Below are positions 11,458-12,641 of a stretch of DNA of 12,641 nucleotides, one piece after another. Positions within the stretch are counted from its first letter, which is position 1; every line of letters starts with the position of its first letter. The notes under the pieces were generated by a model. That model saw nothing but the letters and a program-made list of their open reading frames with translations, searched no databases and was not told the origin of the DNA. The DNA comes from Afipia sp. (GTDB lineage Bacteria > Pseudomonadota > Alphaproteobacteria > Rhizobiales > Xanthobacteraceae). The DNA lies in NCBI GenBank assembly GCA_026400415.1, contig JAPLPA010000305.1, forward strand, positions 1 through 12,641, read 5' to 3'. The position numbers were made by a program, and so were the translations under genes.

Positions 11458-12641
11458 ATGTTCAATCGTCTGTCGGTGATGACTGCGTTTTTTTCAGCAG
11501 GTGTGGCCGCCGTGCCGCTGACCGCGACGCTTTCTCTTGCCCAATCCTACCCACCTCCTCCGGGATATTCGCAACCGCTCCAGACGGTGCCGGGCGGCTA
11601 TGCCCCCGATGCGCGTGGCGCTCCGGATTTCGATCTTCTCGAGGATGACGAAGCGCCAGGCCGCCGTGGCGATGTCGGATTGTCGCCTCCGGGTTATCAG
11701 CAGCAGCCGTCGAACAACTATCAGAACCAGCCGCGCACTTACGAACAGCAGGGCTATACGGGTCCGATCTTGTCACCGGACGATCCGCGCTATGGCCGGC
11801 CTTCCGGTCAGCCTGTCGCACCTGCCTATTCGGATCGCGGCCAGCCGCAGCAGCAATATGGCGCGCCGCAGGATGGCGGCATGCGTCCGCCGGGTTCGAT
11901 TGATAACAATTCGAGCGCTGCCGTGCCGCAGCAGCCGAATGTCGTCGGCGCTGACGGCAAGCAGACATCGGTCATGGCTTTGCCTGCGTCCGAGCAACCT
12001 GAAACCGGGCCGCGCAAGGAACTCGATCCGCGCCTGAAACGTCAGGAAGTGAACTATCCGACCAAGGAGCCCGCCGGCACCATCATCGTCGATACGCCGA
12101 ATACGCAACTCTATTACATCCTCGGCAATGGCCGCGCGGTGCGCTACGGCGTGCGCGTCGGACGCGACGGCTTCACATGGACCGGCGTGCAGAAGATCAC
12201 CAAGAAGGCCGAGTGGCCCGATTGGCATCCGCCGACCGAGATGATTGAGCGCCAGCCTTATCTGCCGCGCTTTATGGCCGGTGGCGACGGCAATCCACTC
12301 GGCGCGCGCGCGATGTATCTTGGCGCGACTGTCTATCGCATCCACGGCACCAATCAGCCATCGACCATCGGCAAGTTCGTCTCCTCGGGCTGCATCGGCA
12401 TGTTGAATGAAGACGTCACCGATCTGTTCGATCGCGTGAAGGTCGGCACCCGCGTCGTCGTGCTGCCGGGTGGCAAACCGCCGGATGTCACCGCATCAAC
12501 ACAGCCGGGACCGAACACTCCTTACCAGCCGCAGAACGCCGGCACTGCGCCGTATCAGGGCCCTGCGACTGGCGGTCCACCCGTTGCAAATGGCGGTGGA
12601 CCTGTGAATGCGCCGCGCCCCAACACCGCGATGGGCGTTCC
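11458..12641 (+). CDS. L,D-transpeptidase (YkuD/ErfK family), 3' partial
   Basis: 394 codons are visible and the frame is still open at the window edge. Of two adjacent ATGs, 11458 is preferred because AAGGGG is 4 bases upstream; it is only 1 base from ATG 11455. A signal peptide spans about residues 1-28 (cleavage near LSLA|QS). Residues 30-200 are a Pro/Gln/Gly-rich linker. The YkuD domain is about residues 206-338 (TIIVDTPNTQLYYILGNGRA, RYGVRVGRDGFTWTG), with H296 in RIHGTNQPS and catalytic C312 in SSGCIGMLNEDV. The enzyme forms 3-3 cross-links in peptidoglycan or links proteins to it, in the periplasm. The consensus SHGC.R is here SSGCIG: the His-to-Ser change is common in alphaproteobacterial members, the Arg-to-Gly change is less usual. 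The C-terminal tail is again Pro/Gly-rich. Confidence 0.92.
   Translation, partial: MFNRLSVMTAFFSAGVAAVPLTATLSLAQSYPPPPGYSQPLQTVPGGYAPDARGAPDFDLLEDDEAPGRRGDVGLSPPGYQQQPSNNYQNQPRTYEQQGYTGPILSPDDPRYGRPSGQPVAPAYSDRGQPQQQYGAPQDGGMRPPGSIDNNSSAAVPQQPNVVGADGKQTSVMALPASEQPETGPRKELDPRLKRQEVNYPTKEPAGTIIVDTPNTQLYYILGNGRAVRYGVRVGRDGFTWTGVQKITKKAEWPDWHPPTEMIERQPYLPRFMAGGDGNPLGARAMYLGATVYRIHGTNQPSTIGKFVSSGCIGMLNEDVTDLFDRVKVGTRVVVLPGGKPPDVTASTQPGPNTPYQPQNAGTAPYQGPATGGPPVANGGGPVNAPRPNTAMGV

Noticed and set aside
771..12641. Search for a defence, CRISPR or mobile system.
   Set aside because: No spaced repeats, integrase, transposase, toxin-antitoxin pair, tRNA or insertion sequence ends were seen. The GIY-YIG gene is a housekeeping-type UPF0213 member, and the MoxR/VWA pair is of the CoxD/CoxE kind and not accompanied by defence effectors.

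Overview
Most of the window (about 771 to the right edge) looks like the chromosome of an alphaproteobacterium, most likely family Nitrobacteraceae/Bradyrhizobiaceae (the Bradyrhizobium, Afipia, Rhodopseudomonas, Nitrobacter group). I base this on recognisable lineage-typical proteins: the short secreted or membrane hypotheticals, DUF3297, DUF2188, an LTXXQ-type protein, and the MoxR/VWA pair. This is recognition from memory and no search was run. The first ~770 bases differ: very GC-rich, coding on the minus strand, and encoding an internal part of a protein resembling the large BatA-type membrane proteins of Planctomycetes. The join falls inside a CBS-domain gene, so the window is probably a chimeric (metagenomic or amplified) contig or, less likely, carries a transferred fragment.

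Layout. 1-770 (-): planctomycete-like BatA-family fragment, open at both ends. 771-980 (+): C-terminal half of a CBS-pair protein. 1004-1707 (-): LTXXQ-like membrane-anchored protein broken by one frameshift. 1859-2954 (+): lysine/alanine-rich small protein, thioredoxin-type glutathione peroxidase (TTG start) and DUF3297 protein, probably one operon. 2979-4351 (-): 44-residue membrane protein, DUF2188 protein and a DapA-family aldolase/lyase. 4604-5195 (+): secreted coiled-coil protein (TTG start) and GIY-YIG protein. 5279-6232 (+): SMP-30/gluconolactonase-family protein with an aberrant 3' end. 5981-7677 (-): thioesterase, also with an aberrant 3' end, coupled by an ATGA overlap to an upstream MoxR ATPase. 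7772-8017 (-): GlsB/YeaQ-type stress membrane protein with its terminator. 8194-10592 (+): CoxE-like VWA protein, single-domain rhodanese and SseA-like sulfurtransferase; the last two overlap by ATGA. 10542-11102 (-): membrane-anchored hypothetical. 11458-edge (+): L,D-transpeptidase.

How the genes fit together. The coherent themes are peroxide and sulfur housekeeping (glutathione peroxidase; rhodanese plus SseA), a MoxR ATPase with its VWA partner flanking a small stress membrane protein, and envelope maintenance (L,D-transpeptidase and several small secreted or membrane proteins). Nothing here is convincingly a new defence or mobile system: there is no CRISPR array, insertion sequence, integrase, tRNA or rRNA that I can see. 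The most notable signals are three breaks in otherwise ordinary genes (about 770, 1388 and 6120), a perfect palindrome just upstream of moxR, and an atypical active-site motif in the L,D-transpeptidase.
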